15,287 nucleotides of DNA, taken from positions 1-15,287 of the forward strand of contig UROS01000041.1 of assembly GCA_900549445.1 (NCBI GenBank), given 5' to 3'. Source of the DNA: an uncultured Porphyromonadaceae bacterium. GTDB taxonomy: Bacteria; Bacteroidota; Bacteroidia; Bacteroidales; Muribaculaceae. The translations under genes and the position numbers were made by a program. Below are positions 7,255 to 14,730 of the stretch, in pieces. Every line of letters starts with the position of its first letter. Position 1 is the stretch's first letter. Under the pieces are notes generated by a model. That model searched no databases and was not told the DNA's origin. It saw only the letters and a list, made by a program, of their open reading frames with translations.

Positions 7255-7262
7255 GTAATTTT
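7255..7262 (+). promoter_or_regulatory. Probable regulated promoter -7 region of the GH43-GH51 operon
   Basis: GTAATTTT aligns base for base with GTACTTTG at the lipoprotein promoter when the operators are superimposed, and is a near match to TAnnTTTG. Transcription would start near 7270, leaving a leader of about 60 nt before the GH43 ATG. The poor match to consensus agrees with dependence on an activator. Confidence 0.5.
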
Positions 7263-7330
7263 ACAAAAAATTTGCGCAGATACATTCTTTCCCTGCGCGC
7301 TTCGCTTCTTTAACCGATTTCTAACCCATC

Positions 7331-8794
7331 ATGAAATTCATTAATTTAATTGCTGCATCATCCATAGCTCTTGCCGCCGTATCGTGCTCGGGTTCTCGCT
7401 TCGCACCCTCCGCGTCACCCAATCCATGGGCCGACGACTATTCTTCGGTATCATCCATGGACAACTACCGCAGCTGGGGAACCTATAATGTCCACGACCC
7501 TGCGATCACACTCGTGGGCGACACTTTTTACATGTATTCCACCGACGCAATCTTCCGCGAAAACCGCGACGAAGCGCGCCGCCACGGCGTGAAACTCGGT
7601 TTCGTGCAGATGAGAAAGAGCACCGACCTCGTAAACTGGGAATTTGCAGGCTGGGCTTTCAGCGAGATTCCCGCCGAAGCTAAAAAATGGGTCACCGACC
7701 TCAACAACGGCCACGGCGCAACCAACGTCTGGGCACCATATATGGTCGACAACGGAAACGGCACCTTCCATTTATATTATTGTGTATCGGCTTTCGGCCG
7801 TAAGACATCTTACATCGGTCTCGCCGAGGCTCCCTCCCCTCTGGGGCCGTGGAAACACAAAGGCGCGGTGGTCAAAACCGACAATTCTTCGGTCATGAAC
7901 GCCATAGACCCCACCGTCATTACTGCCGGCGGTAAACGGTTCATGCACTACGGCTCATTTTTCGGCGGCCTTTTCTGCCTCGAAATCGATCCTGCTACCG
8001 GAATGCCGTGTATCGAAGGCGATCAGGGGCACCTCGTGGCCCGCAGAGCCAACTACCGCCGCGACAATCTCGAGGCTCCCGAGATAATCCACAATCCCGC
8101 TAACGGGAAATATTACCTCTTCGGCTCCTACGACCCGCTAATGACAACCTACAATGTCCGCGTAGGACGCTCGGACTCCCCCACCGGCCCCTTTGTGGAC
8201 TTCAACGGCAAGCAGATGGCCGACACTACCGACAATTTCCCGATTCTCACTGCGCCTTACCGCTTCAACGGCCATCCCGGATGGATCGGTACCGCCCACT
8301 GCGGCGTGTTCGCCGACAAAAAAGGCAATTTCTATATGGCCCATCAGGGGCGTCTGGCCTCCGATGCCGGTATGATGGTTCTCAACCTGAGGCGTGTTTT
8401 CTTCACCCCCTCCGGATGGCCCGTCGTATCGCCCGAACGCTATGCCGCTACTCCCGACCGCCGCTTTTCTGCCCGTGACCTCGAAGGAGAATGGGAAATA
8501 ATGCGCATCCACGAACCTACCGCCGACCGCCGCCTTGAAGCCGGACAGATTCTATGGGGCGAAGGAGCTCTTCTCGACGGCGAATGGAATCTTCCCTCAA
8601 ATCTTACACTAACTGCCGGCGGCGACTGGAAATTCGACAGCAAAAAACAGCTCCTCTCCGTAAAAATCGGAAACGAGACCATAACAGACCTCATTGTCCA
8701 TGCCGGACACGACTGGGAAAAACAGACCGACACCGTACTGTTCACAGGTCTCGACTCCGAAGGCCGCTCCGTCTGGGGCAAACGCATTAAGTAA
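7331..8794 (+). CDS. GH43 lipoprotein, probable endo-alpha-1,5-L-arabinanase
   Basis: This 487-residue enzyme is predicted to cut alpha-1,5-linked arabinan chains internally. The signal peptide ends in LAAVSC, with Cys19 as the lipidation site, so it should be anchored in the outer membrane; no clear acidic surface-export motif follows the cysteine. The GH43 five-bladed propeller spans about residues 48-370. Its catalytic triad is visible: Asp56 in HDPAI (base), Asp193 in IDPTVI (pKa modulator) and Glu248 in LEAPEI (acid). WAPYMVDNG and GTAHCGVF, the latter with the likely metal-linked His323, fit the arabinanase group. Residues about 380-487 form the small C-terminal beta domain seen in two-domain arabinanases. 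It is the first gene of the operon and lies 25 bp before the first GH51. Exo-acting arabinanase or arabinofuranosidase activity is the main alternative. Confidence 0.88.
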   Translation: MKFINLIAASSIALAAVSCSGSRFAPSASPNPWADDYSSVSSMDNYRSWGTYNVHDPAITLVGDTFYMYSTDAIFRENRDEARRHGVKLGFVQMRKSTDLVNWEFAGWAFSEIPAEAKKWVTDLNNGHGATNVWAPYMVDNGNGTFHLYYCVSAFGRKTSYIGLAEAPSPLGPWKHKGAVVKTDNSSVMNAIDPTVITAGGKRFMHYGSFFGGLFCLEIDPATGMPCIEGDQGHLVARRANYRRDNLEAPEIIHNPANGKYYLFGSYDPLMTTYNVRVGRSDSPTGPFVDFNGKQMADTTDNFPILTAPYRFNGHPGWIGTAHCGVFADKKGNFYMAHQGRLASDAGMMVLNLRRVFFTPSGWPVVSPERYAATPDRRFSARDLEGEWEIMRIHEPTADRRLEAGQILWGEGALLDGEWNLPSNLTLTAGGDWKFDSKKQLLSVKIGNETITDLIVHAGHDWEKQTDTVLFTGLDSEGRSVWGKRIK

Positions 8795-8819
8795 TAATTA
8801 TCACCAACCCTATACAACC

Positions 8820-10829
8820 ATGAATATCAGACTTTCTATGCTGACCTCGCTCGGCCTCGCAGCAGCTCTCTCCATGAGCGGCGCCGACAACGTGTTCAAC
8901 GTGCAGGTCAACAAACCCGGTGCTCCCGTTCAGCCCACAATGTACGGACTCTTCTTCGAGGACATAAATTATGCCGCCGACGGCGGTCTCTACGCCGAAA
9001 TGGTAAAAAACCGCTCATTCGAATTCCCGCAGAACTTTATGGGATGGAACACCTACGGCAACATCGCTCTTCAGAACGACGGGCCGTTCGAGCGCAACCC
9101 GCATTACGTGCGCCTCGCCTCCGCCGGCCACAACGACAAGCATTCCGGCCTTGAAAACGAAGGCTTCTTCGGTGTAACCTTCAAGAAGGACGCATCTTAC
9201 CGTTTCAGCGTATGGGCCCGTTCGCCCAAGGGCGGCGATGCCAGAATCCGCGTCGAGCTGGTCGACCCGGCTTCGATGGGCGAGACCCATGTATGTGCGG
9301 CAAAAGACATCACCGTAGGCTCTTCCGAATGGAAACAGTATGAGATTACCCTCACCCCCGACCGCTCCGTCAAGAAGGGCAAACTCCGCATTTTCCTCGC
9401 AAAGCCCGACAATACTCCCGTTGACCTCGAGCATATTTCTCTCTTTCCCACCGACACCTGGAAAGGACATAAGAACGGCATGCGCCGCGACCTTGCCCAG
9501 GCTCTCTACGACCTTAAGCCCGGCGTGTTCCGCTTCCCCGGCGGCTGTATCGTGGAAGGCACCGACCTCCCCACGCGCTATCAGTGGAAAAACACCGTCG
9601 GCCCGGTCGAGAACCGTCCCGTCAACGAAAACCGCTGGCACTACACTTTCCCCCACCGCTTCTACCCCGATTACTATCAGTCCGGCGGTCTCGGATTCTA
9701 TGAATATTTCCTGCTCTCTGAAGAAGTTGGAGCAGAACCCCTCCCCGTGCTCAGCGTAGGTCTCGCCTGCCAGTTCCAGAACCGTGACCCGAAAGCCCAC
9801 GTGCCCGTCGACGAGCTTCAGCCTTACATTCAGGACGCCCTCGACCTCATCGAGTTCGCCAACGGCGACACCACCACTACCTGGGGTAAACTCCGCGCCG
9901 AAATGGGACATCCCGCTCCCTTCAACATGAAATTTATCGGCATCGGCAACGAGCAGTGGGGCCCCGAATACCCCGAACACCTCGCTCCTTTCGTTGCTGC
10001 AATCCGCAAGGCTTATCCCGACATCAAGATCGTAGGTTCGTCGGGCCCTGACTCCGAAGGCGAACAGTTCGATTATCTCTGGCCCGAAATGAAACGTCTC
10101 GGCGCCGACCTCGTCGACGAGCATTTCTACCGCAACGAAGACTGGTTCCTCAACCAGGGAAACCGCTACGACAACTACGACCGCAAAGGCCCGAAAGTAT
10201 TTGCCGGTGAATACGCATGCCACGGCAAAGGCAAGAAATGGAATCATTTCAATGCCGCTCTTCTCGAATCGGCTTTCATGACCAACCTCGAGCGCAACGC
10301 CGACGTTGTCCACATGGCCACCTACGCTCCTCTGTTCGCTCACCTCGAAGGATGGCAGTGGCGTCCCGACATGATCTGGTTCGACAATTCCGACTCATTC
10401 CGCACCGCAAGCTACTACGTGCAGCAGCTCTATGCCGCCAACAAGGGCACCAACGTGCTCCCGCTCACAATGGCTGGCAAGCCCGTGGCAGGCAACGCTG
10501 ACCAGAACGGTCTTTTCGCAAGCGCCGTAATCGACAAAAACACCGGCGACTACATCGTTAAGGTTGCAAACACCTCAGATTCAGCTCAGAATCTTACCAT
10601 AAACTTCAACGGTCTCAAGAAAAAAGGCTCGAAGATTGTATCCGCAACCGTCACAACCCTATCCTCCGAGAACCCTGACGCCGACAACTCGCTCGAAAAT
10701 CCCGGCCTGATTGTCCCCGTAACCGAGGATGTACCGCAGTCGCAGCTCAGCGACGTCAACAAAGGCACCCAGCAGTTCAACACCGTTCTCGCTCCCAAAA
10801 CTTTCAACGTCTACAAATTCAAATACTAA
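8820..10829 (+). CDS. GH51 alpha-L-arabinofuranosidase, long form with N-terminal carbohydrate-binding-like domain
   Basis: This 669-residue enzyme releases terminal arabinofuranose from arabinan or arabino-oligosaccharides. The start is the ATG at 8820, which opens a good signal peptide (MNIRLSMLTSLGLAAALSMSGA); a longer in-frame start at 8694 would overlap the GH43 gene and destroy it. There is no lipobox cysteine, so a periplasmic location is expected. Residues about 27-65 (MYGLFFEDINYAADGGLYAE) begin the GH51 fold. About 75-210 resemble a CBM4/9-type beta domain inserted before the catalytic barrel. The acid/base is Glu378 in GIGNEQWGPEY and the nucleophile Glu464 in FAGEYACHG; RFPGGCIVEG (238-247) is also typical. 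The C-terminal part is a beta sandwich. It is the middle gene of the operon, with 12 bp to the next GH51. Confidence 0.93.
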   Translation: MNIRLSMLTSLGLAAALSMSGADNVFNVQVNKPGAPVQPTMYGLFFEDINYAADGGLYAEMVKNRSFEFPQNFMGWNTYGNIALQNDGPFERNPHYVRLASAGHNDKHSGLENEGFFGVTFKKDASYRFSVWARSPKGGDARIRVELVDPASMGETHVCAAKDITVGSSEWKQYEITLTPDRSVKKGKLRIFLAKPDNTPVDLEHISLFPTDTWKGHKNGMRRDLAQALYDLKPGVFRFPGGCIVEGTDLPTRYQWKNTVGPVENRPVNENRWHYTFPHRFYPDYYQSGGLGFYEYFLLSEEVGAEPLPVLSVGLACQFQNRDPKAHVPVDELQPYIQDALDLIEFANGDTTTTWGKLRAEMGHPAPFNMKFIGIGNEQWGPEYPEHLAPFVAAIRKAYPDIKIVGSSGPDSEGEQFDYLWPEMKRLGADLVDEHFYRNEDWFLNQGNRYDNYDRKGPKVFAGEYACHGKGKKWNHFNAALLESAFMTNLERNADVVHMATYAPLFAHLEGWQWRPDMIWFDNSDSFRTASYYVQQLYAANKGTNVLPLTMAGKPVAGNADQNGLFASAVIDKNTGDYIVKVANTSDSAQNLTINFNGLKKKGSKIVSATVTTLSSENPDADNSLENPGLIVPVTEDVPQSQLSDVNKGTQQFNTVLAPKTFNVYKFKY

Positions 10830-10841
10830 CCCTCTATACCA

Positions 10842-12380
10842 ATGAACTTAAAGAACTTAACCCTCCTCGCCGCCCTCGCGGCGGCTCCTGCTGCCATGGC
10901 AGCCGAAAGCGTGACGGTGGAACTCTACCCTACCGACACCGCTCCGATAATCAATAAAGAAATCTACGGTCAGTTCGCCGAGCACCTCGGCTCATGCATC
11001 TACGGAGGCATCTGGGTAGGCGAGGACTCCCCTATCCCCAATACCAACGGCTACCGTAACGACGTGCTCGAGGCTTTCCGCTCGCTCCACATCCCCGTGC
11101 TCCGCTGGCCCGGAGGCTGCTTTGCCGACGAATATCACTGGGTTGACGGTATCGGCCCCCGCGAAAACCGTCCCCGTATGGTCAACAACAACTGGGGTGG
11201 AACCGTGGAAGACAACAGTTTCGGAACCCACGAGTTCTTCAATCTCTGCGAAATGCTCGGCATCGAGCCTTACCTGAGCGGAAACGTAGGCTCCGGCTCA
11301 GTTGAAGAGCTCGCAAAATGGGTTGAGTACATCACGGCCGAAGACGGCCCCCAGGCTAAAATCCGCAAGGAAAACGGTCGCGAGAAACCCTGGCACCTCA
11401 AATACCTCGGCGTAGGAAACGAAAGCTGGGGCTGCGGTGGCAATTTCACCGCCGACTTCTATGCCGACGTTTACCGCCGCTACCAGACCTACTGCCGCAA
11501 CTACAACGGCAACAAACTCTATAAGATCGCATCAGGCGCCAGCGACTACGACTACAACTGGACAGAGACTATGATGCGCAAGGCCGGACATCACATGGAC
11601 GGCATCTCGCTCCACTACTACACCTGCCCCGGATGGGTCGGCTCAAAAGGCTCCGCAACCGACTTCACCGAAGAAGACTACTACTGGACTCTCGGCAAAT
11701 GCCTTGAAATCGGCGACGTGGTGAAAGAGCACATGCGCATTATGGACAAATACGACCCCAAGCGCCGTGTAGGTCTCCTCGTCGACGAATGGGGCACATG
11801 GTGGGATCAGGAACCCGGAAGCATCCCCGGTCACCTCTACCAGCAGAACACCATGCGCGACGCCATGGTGGCGGCTCTCTCGCTCAACACCTTCCACCCG
11901 CTCACCTCGCGTGTGAAGATGACCAACATCGCCCAGGTTGCCAACGTGCTTCAGGCAATGGTGCTCACTAAGGACGACCAGATGGTGCTCACACCCACCT
12001 ACTACGTCTTCAAGATGTATGTTCCCCATCAGGACGCCCGTCTGATTCCAATTACCGTCAACTCACCCGAACGCCTCGTGCGCGACAACCGCAAGGTGCC
12101 CACAATCTCCGCCACCGCTTCGGAAAAAGACGGCAAAGTCACGATCTCTCTCGTAAATGTCGACCTCAAGAACCCCTGCGACGTTGAGATTCCCCTCGGC
12201 GCCATCAAGGCGACCAAAGTCAGCGGCGAAATCATCACCGCAAAAGACATGCGCGACTACAACGACTTCGGCAAGCCCGAGAAAATCAAGACCGTAGCTT
12301 TCGACAAGGCAAAAATAAAGAAAGGTAACCTCACCGTGACCCTCCCCGCAATGTCGATCGTAACCCTCTCCCTCAACTGA
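10842..12380 (+). CDS. GH51 alpha-L-arabinofuranosidase, short form
   Basis: This 512-residue enzyme has the usual length for a GH51 arabinofuranosidase without an extra binding domain. The signal peptide (MNLKNLTLLAALAAAPAAMA, then AES) has no lipobox, so a periplasmic location is expected. Visible motifs are IYGQFAEHLG (41-50), RWPGGCFADEYHW (88-100), acid/base Glu194 in GVGNESWGCGG and nucleophile Glu316 in LVDEWGTWWD. It is more like the single-domain bacterial GH51 enzymes than its upstream neighbour, with which it shares motifs but not overall architecture; the pair is therefore not a recent duplication. It is the last gene of the operon, followed 27 bp later by a terminator hairpin. 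A split of linkage preference between the two GH51 enzymes (alpha-1,5 main chain against 1,2/1,3 side chains) is likely but cannot be read from the sequence. Confidence 0.94.
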   Translation: MNLKNLTLLAALAAAPAAMAAESVTVELYPTDTAPIINKEIYGQFAEHLGSCIYGGIWVGEDSPIPNTNGYRNDVLEAFRSLHIPVLRWPGGCFADEYHWVDGIGPRENRPRMVNNNWGGTVEDNSFGTHEFFNLCEMLGIEPYLSGNVGSGSVEELAKWVEYITAEDGPQAKIRKENGREKPWHLKYLGVGNESWGCGGNFTADFYADVYRRYQTYCRNYNGNKLYKIASGASDYDYNWTETMMRKAGHHMDGISLHYYTCPGWVGSKGSATDFTEEDYYWTLGKCLEIGDVVKEHMRIMDKYDPKRRVGLLVDEWGTWWDQEPGSIPGHLYQQNTMRDAMVAALSLNTFHPLTSRVKMTNIAQVANVLQAMVLTKDDQMVLTPTYYVFKMYVPHQDARLIPITVNSPERLVRDNRKVPTISATASEKDGKVTISLVNVDLKNPCDVEIPLGAIKATKVSGEIITAKDMRDYNDFGKPEKIKTVAFDKAKIKKGNLTVTLPAMSIVTLSLN

Positions 12381-12406
12381 TCCGCCACTTTCCCATTCAT
12401 CACCGG

Positions 12407-12448
12407 GGCCGCGCGTAATTAATGTTTACGTCGCGGCCTCTCTTTTTT
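12407..12448 (+). terminator. Rho-independent terminator of the GH43-GH51 operon
   Basis: GGCCGCG (12407-12413) pairs with CGCGGCC (12432-12438). The stem is extended by CGTAA (12414-12418) against TTACG (12426-12430), with one bulged T at 12431 and a 7-nt loop. T-rich sequence follows, with T6 at 12443-12448. It begins 27 bp after the GH51 stop and separates the PUL from the RelA/SpoT gene. Confidence 0.88.
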
Positions 12449-12497
12449 ATCCCTCAACCAAATCCTGAAATTATTGTTGATATTTAATGAAATTTTG

Positions 12498-12505
12498 TAA
12501 TTTTG
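12498..12505 (+). promoter_or_regulatory. Promoter of the RelA/SpoT-family gene
   Basis: TAATTTTG matches the Bacteroidota -7 consensus TAnnTTTG. A TTG at 12477-12479 lies 18 bp upstream, an acceptable -33 distance. The start site would be near 12512, about 20 nt before the ATG. Its place after the terminator shows that the gene is transcribed separately from the PUL. Confidence 0.7.
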
Positions 12506-12531
12506 TCATCTAATCCACACATCTTGCCGTC

Positions 12532-14730
12532 ATGGACGAAAGATATTTTACCGACAATGAGAAAACGGGTGTAGTCGGGACAGTAAGACAACTGCTGCGC
12601 GACACTCGCGACGTGGCTCTCCCCGAAGATTTCCGCAAGCTGAAAAAAACAATCGCCGAAGCAGTGGAAAAGGGTCTCTACGGCCGCGACCGCCACGGCA
12701 TCAACCCTCTGGTTCACAATCTCGAGACTTCTGCCGCACTCTGCGAAATGGTGTCGGCCGACCGAAACATGATCGTCGCCACACTGCTCTACAAACTCTG
12801 CATGCCCGACGGGCTGACGATTGAAAACATAACCGCCCTTTGGGGCGACGACATAGCCCGGCTTGTAAACGGGCTGCTCAAGGTGACGAGTCTCTACGGA
12901 CACCAGTCGGGCGTAATAAAGACTGACAATTTCCGCAAACTTCTGATGACGTTTGCCGAAGACATCCGCGTGATAATCATCATGATTGTCGACCGCCTCG
13001 TGCTGATGCGCGCCATCAACCATCATCCCAATGAAAGCTTCGTCACCGACACGGCCTTCGAGTCGGCATATCTCTACGCCCCTCTCGCCCACCGTCTCGG
13101 TCTTTACAAGATAAAGAGCGAACTGGAGGATATGTCGCTCAAATACACCAATCGCGAGACCTACACCCGCATAGCGCGAGGCCTGAAGGAGACCAAACAG
13201 TCGCGCGACGCCTACATAGCCGACTTCATTGCCCCTCTTAAGAAAAAACTCGACGAAACCGGTCTGACCTATGAGATGAAAGGCCGGACGAAGTCGATCT
13301 ATTCCATCTGGAACAAACTCCGCCGCCAGCACAACGAGCTGAAAGACATCTTCGACCTCTTCGCCATCCGCATAATCCTCGACGTGCCCGAAAAGCGCGA
13401 GAAAGCCGAGTGCTGGAACGTGTACTCGATTGTAACCGACATGTATCTTCCCAATCCGAGCCGTCTGAAGGACTGGCTGTCGATTCCGAAGAGCAACGGC
13501 TACGAGTCGCTCCACATAACGGTGTGCGGCCCGGAAAACAAATGGGTCGAGGTGCAGATCCGAACCAAACGCATGGATCTCATAGCCGAAAAAGGTCTCG
13601 CCGCCCACTGGAAATACAAGGGCATAAAGAGCGAAGGCGACCTTGACACGTGGATGAACAACATCCGCGACATCCTCGAGACCGCCGACGGCCCGATGGA
13701 GCTGATGAAGGACTTCAAGATGGATCTCTATGAGAAAGAGGTGTTCGTGTTCACTCCGAAGGGCGATCTCTACAAGCTCCCCAAAGGGGCCACAGTGCTC
13801 GATTTCGCATTCAACATCCACTCGAAACTCGGATGCACATGCGTGGGCGGCAAGGTCAACGGCCGCAACCGCAAGCTGAACTTCAAGCTTCAGAGCGGCG
13901 ACACGGTTGAAATCATCACTTCGTCCTCGCAGATCCCGAAGCTCGACTGGCTCAACTTCGTTGTGACCACCAAGGCTCGCAATAAAATCCGCCAGACCAT
14001 CAATGAGCTCAACAGCCGCGTGAGCGATCTGGGCAAGGAGCTGCTGCAGCGCCGCTTCAAGAACCGTAAGATCGACGTCGACGAGGGTACAATGATGCGC
14101 ACCATCAAGAAGATGGGGTTCCGCACCGTCACAGACTTCTATACCGCCATCGGAAACGAGCAGCTCGACATCAACGACGTAATAGCCGAATACGACCTTA
14201 TGGGCGAGGCGGCCGAGAAGAAGACCGAGGGGCGGAGCGCCGAGGAATTCTCGCTCCAGCGACCGGACGACGACCACAACTCAGACGACATCGTGATAAT
14301 CGGCGAGAACATCAAGGGCATAAACTACCGCCTGTCGAAATGCTGCAACCCGATTTTCGGCGACAAGGTCTTCGGTTTCGTGTCGGCCGAAGGCGTTATC
14401 AAAATCCACCGCACCGACTGCCCCAATGCCGCCAATATCAAGTCGAAATATCCCTACAGGGTCATCCGTACCCGCTGGTCGGGCAAAACCGGCTCGGGAT
14501 TCACCGCCACTCTCCGCGTGGTGGGCCACGACGATATCGGCATAGTGACAAACATATCGTCGATCATCAACAAGGAGAAAGACGTGACGCTGCGCAACAT
14601 CTCAATAGAGTCGCACGACGGCATGTTCTCCGGTTTCCTCGTAGTGGGTATCCGCGACACCCGCCAGCTCGGCGATCTCATCAAGAAAATCAAAACAGTA
14701 AAAGGAGTAAAAGATGTACAGCGTTCTTAA
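12532..14730 (+). CDS. relA: RelA/SpoT-family (p)ppGpp synthetase with degenerate hydrolase domain
   Basis: This cytoplasmic 732-residue protein makes the stringent-response alarmone (p)ppGpp from ATP and GTP or GDP. Domains in order: an HD-hydrolase-like region (about 40-200); synthetase (about 245-365, with GRTKSIYSIW, FDLFAIRII, PKSNGYESLH and Glu340 in VEVQIRT); TGS (about 402-463, VFVFTPKGDLYKLPKGATVLDFAF); a helical region; a zinc-finger-like region (Cys604, Cys605, His626, Cys630); and ACT (about 656-732). In bifunctional members the hydrolase motif reads roughly LLHDVVEDT. Here it reads LLYKLCMPDG, so the metal-binding His-Asp pair is Tyr87-Lys88, and ADRxHNMRT has become VDRLVLMRA. 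Hydrolase activity is therefore probably lost while synthetase looks intact. It is a housekeeping gene flanking the PUL, and its end overlaps the next gene by 17 nt. Confidence 0.93.
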   Translation: MDERYFTDNEKTGVVGTVRQLLRDTRDVALPEDFRKLKKTIAEAVEKGLYGRDRHGINPLVHNLETSAALCEMVSADRNMIVATLLYKLCMPDGLTIENITALWGDDIARLVNGLLKVTSLYGHQSGVIKTDNFRKLLMTFAEDIRVIIIMIVDRLVLMRAINHHPNESFVTDTAFESAYLYAPLAHRLGLYKIKSELEDMSLKYTNRETYTRIARGLKETKQSRDAYIADFIAPLKKKLDETGLTYEMKGRTKSIYSIWNKLRRQHNELKDIFDLFAIRIILDVPEKREKAECWNVYSIVTDMYLPNPSRLKDWLSIPKSNGYESLHITVCGPENKWVEVQIRTKRMDLIAEKGLAAHWKYKGIKSEGDLDTWMNNIRDILETADGPMELMKDFKMDLYEKEVFVFTPKGDLYKLPKGATVLDFAFNIHSKLGCTCVGGKVNGRNRKLNFKLQSGDTVEIITSSSQIPKLDWLNFVVTTKARNKIRQTINELNSRVSDLGKELLQRRFKNRKIDVDEGTMMRTIKKMGFRTVTDFYTAIGNEQLDINDVIAEYDLMGEAAEKKTEGRSAEEFSLQRPDDDHNSDDIVIIGENIKGINYRLSKCCNPIFGDKVFGFVSAEGVIKIHRTDCPNAANIKSKYPYRVIRTRWSGKTGSGFTATLRVVGHDDIGIVTNISSIINKEKDVTLRNISIESHDGMFSGFLVVGIRDTRQLGDLIKKIKTVKGVKDVQRS
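14701..14707 (+). promoter_or_regulatory. Shine-Dalgarno sequence of the downstream lipoprotein gene
   Basis: AAAGGAG lies six bases before ATG at 14714, inside the last codons of the RelA/SpoT gene. A full Shine-Dalgarno match is unusual here; the PUL genes in this window have none. It fixes the start of the overlapping gene. Confidence 0.7.

Larger units (their letters stand above)
7002..7330. other. Divergent intergenic region between HTCS and GH43 genes
   Basis: This 329-bp gap holds no gene that I can support. It is strongly A/T-rich compared with the flanking genes. From left to right it contains the HTCS leader, an HTCS promoter box (7089-7096), an A/T-rich block, a plus-strand TATCTTTG box (7169-7176), the two-copy operator (7199-7235), a GTAATTTT promoter core (7255-7262), and a GH43 leader with a 6-bp stem GCGCAG/CTGCGC (7274-7298). 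Confidence 0.8.

Noticed and set aside
8694..8819. Upstream ATG extending the first GH51 protein by 42 residues
   Set aside because: It would overlap the end of the GH43 gene and bury the signal peptide that begins at 8820.
9015..10343. 442-codon minus-strand open frame opposite the first GH51 gene
   Set aside because: It is a codon-bias shadow of a gene with intact catalytic motifs.
12484..14277. 597-codon open frame on the minus strand opposite the RelA/SpoT gene
   Set aside because: It lies entirely opposite a gene with clear domains, shows no recognisable protein motifs, and is explained by the codon bias of the real gene.
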